This document shows, piece after piece, positions 5,098 through 5,862 of a DNA stretch of 5,862 nt. The DNA comes from Methylovulum sp. GTDB taxonomy: Bacteria > Pseudomonadota > Gammaproteobacteria > Methylococcales > Methylomonadaceae. Position numbers and translations under genes: made by a program. Numbering within the stretch: position 1 is the first letter of the stretch; every line of letters begins with the position of its first letter. A model generated the notes under the pieces. It saw nothing but the letters and a program-made list of their open reading frames with translations, was not told where the DNA came from and made no database searches. Location of the stretch: assembly GCA_004299465.1 (NCBI GenBank), contig SCST01000355.1, positions 1-5,862 on the forward strand, read 5' to 3'.

Positions 5098-5862
5098 ATG
5101 TTACGTTTTATTTTACTGTTGGGATTGTTGATGTTTTGCCGTGTAGCGACGCCGCCCGGTGTACAGACTGAGACTTCCGTTAGTTCTTTACCGCTTGCGC
5201 CGCAACCTAAACGGCGTGTTTTGCTTATTTATTCCTATCACGACACGCTGCCGTGGCAAGCCAAACTGAGGGAAGCGCTGTTCGCACGTTTACAGACTGT
5301 TCCTGCCGAGCAACGTCCTGAATTGTTTGAAGAACGTATTGAAGGGCATAGGTTGAGCCATATCATTTCCTATACCACGCTATGGGCGCTACTGGAAACT
5401 AAATACAGCAAAGTGAAACTGGATTTAATGGTCACTGAAAATGATTATGCCTTTAATTTAATCAAGGAGTATCCAACTATTTTCCCCGGCGTCAAACGGC
5501 AAGCGCTAACGCTGACGCTAGGAAAGGATGGCGAGGCGCTGGTCGCGAACGAAAACTGCATTGAAGCCGTTAATACGATATTACACGTCTTGCCGAACAC
5601 TAAACGGATTATTGCCGTGGTCAGCCATGACGACCCATACGGTGCTAACGTTATGGCGCAGCTTAAAAGCGCCCAGTCGTCGTTATCCGCTAAAAACATC
5701 CGGCTTGAGATCTGGAACGACTTTAGTTTTGAAGAGCTTGACCAACGTATCCAACAACTCCCGCCAAAAGATACGGCCATTTTATTTTTTCCGGTCATGC
5801 AGGATCGTTTAGGTGTTTCGCAAATTCCAAGAGATGTTTTCCAGCATTTAAGAGCCATTGCA
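5098..5862 (+). CDS. Membrane/periplasmic sensor protein with ABC-substrate-binding-like N-terminal domain (3' end outside window)
   Basis: The first 255 residues are visible and the frame is open at the window end. Residues 2-14 are a hydrophobic segment after one arginine: a signal peptide or membrane anchor. The cysteine at 14 follows LMF, which is a poor lipobox. Residues about 38-255 resemble the periplasmic-binding-protein fold of the ABC_sub_bind type that often precedes histidine kinase or GGDEF outputs. Features are RRVLLIYSYHDTLPW (39-53), a VTENDYAFNLIKEY...FPGV segment (112-132), a second-lobe IIAVVSHDDPYGANV (171-185) and PKDTAILFFPVMQDRLG (223-239). This match is by remembered pattern. 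The start is either ATG 5098 or the in-frame GTG 5092, which has GAG six bases upstream. An in-frame stop lies at 5041. The gene is divergent from the TonB receptor. Without the 3' part it may be a sensor kinase, a diguanylate cyclase or a free binding protein. Confidence 0.75.
   Translation, partial: MLRFILLLGLLMFCRVATPPGVQTETSVSSLPLAPQPKRRVLLIYSYHDTLPWQAKLREALFARLQTVPAEQRPELFEERIEGHRLSHIISYTTLWALLETKYSKVKLDLMVTENDYAFNLIKEYPTIFPGVKRQALTLTLGKDGEALVANENCIEAVNTILHVLPNTKRIIAVVSHDDPYGANVMAQLKSAQSSLSAKNIRLEIWNDFSFEELDQRIQQLPPKDTAILFFPVMQDRLGVSQIPRDVFQHLRAIA

Noticed and set aside
5092..5140. Lipoprotein signal (cysteine at residue 14) in the sensor-like protein
   Set aside because: The residues before the cysteine are L-M-F, which do not fit the small-residue requirement of the lipobox.

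Overview
The window looks like a chromosomal segment of a gammaproteobacterium of intermediate GC content. AlaS, RsmA and PdxA carry family motifs close to those of Gammaproteobacteria, and the adjacent pdxA-rsmA pair belongs to the surA-pdxA-rsmA-apaG neighbourhood known from that class. A methylotrophic or other environmental gammaproteobacterium is possible, but nothing in the window proves it.

Layout, left to right. (1) Bases 1-450, plus strand: the C-terminal 149 residues of alanyl-tRNA synthetase, followed at once by a hairpin that may terminate it. (2) Bases 451-914: no credible protein gene. This stretch holds a degenerate intergenic palindrome (515-558). It also holds a strong candidate small RNA on the minus strand (about 688 to 605) with its own terminator, its own promoter region and two tandem 15-bp repeats just upstream. 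A 78-bp palindromic repeat (841-918) follows; its right arm supplies the rsmA stop codon. (3) Bases 915-4755, minus strand, transcribed right to left: a TonB-dependent outer-membrane receptor, pdxA (vitamin B6 synthesis) and rsmA (16S rRNA dimethylation). pdxA and rsmA overlap by ATGA. (4) Bases 4756-5097: a divergent regulatory region with mirrored copies of ATAAC(T)GACACAATAA, each lying just after a -10-like box pointing away from the other. (5) From 5098 to the window end, plus strand: the N-terminal 255 residues of an exported or membrane-anchored protein with a periplasmic ABC-substrate-binding-like sensor domain; its output end lies outside the window.

How the parts may fit. The receptor and the sensor-like protein are divergently transcribed from what may be matched promoters, so they may form an uptake-and-sensing pair for one ligand. 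The ligand cannot be named from sequence. pdxA and rsmA are housekeeping genes that lie downstream of the receptor instead of surA. The most notable unlabelled element is the roughly 84-nt small RNA. Its main loop carries CUCCCUCCU, a perfect complement of a strong Shine-Dalgarno sequence, which suggests a trans-acting translational repressor. The tandem repeats near its -35 region suggest that a DNA-binding activator controls it.
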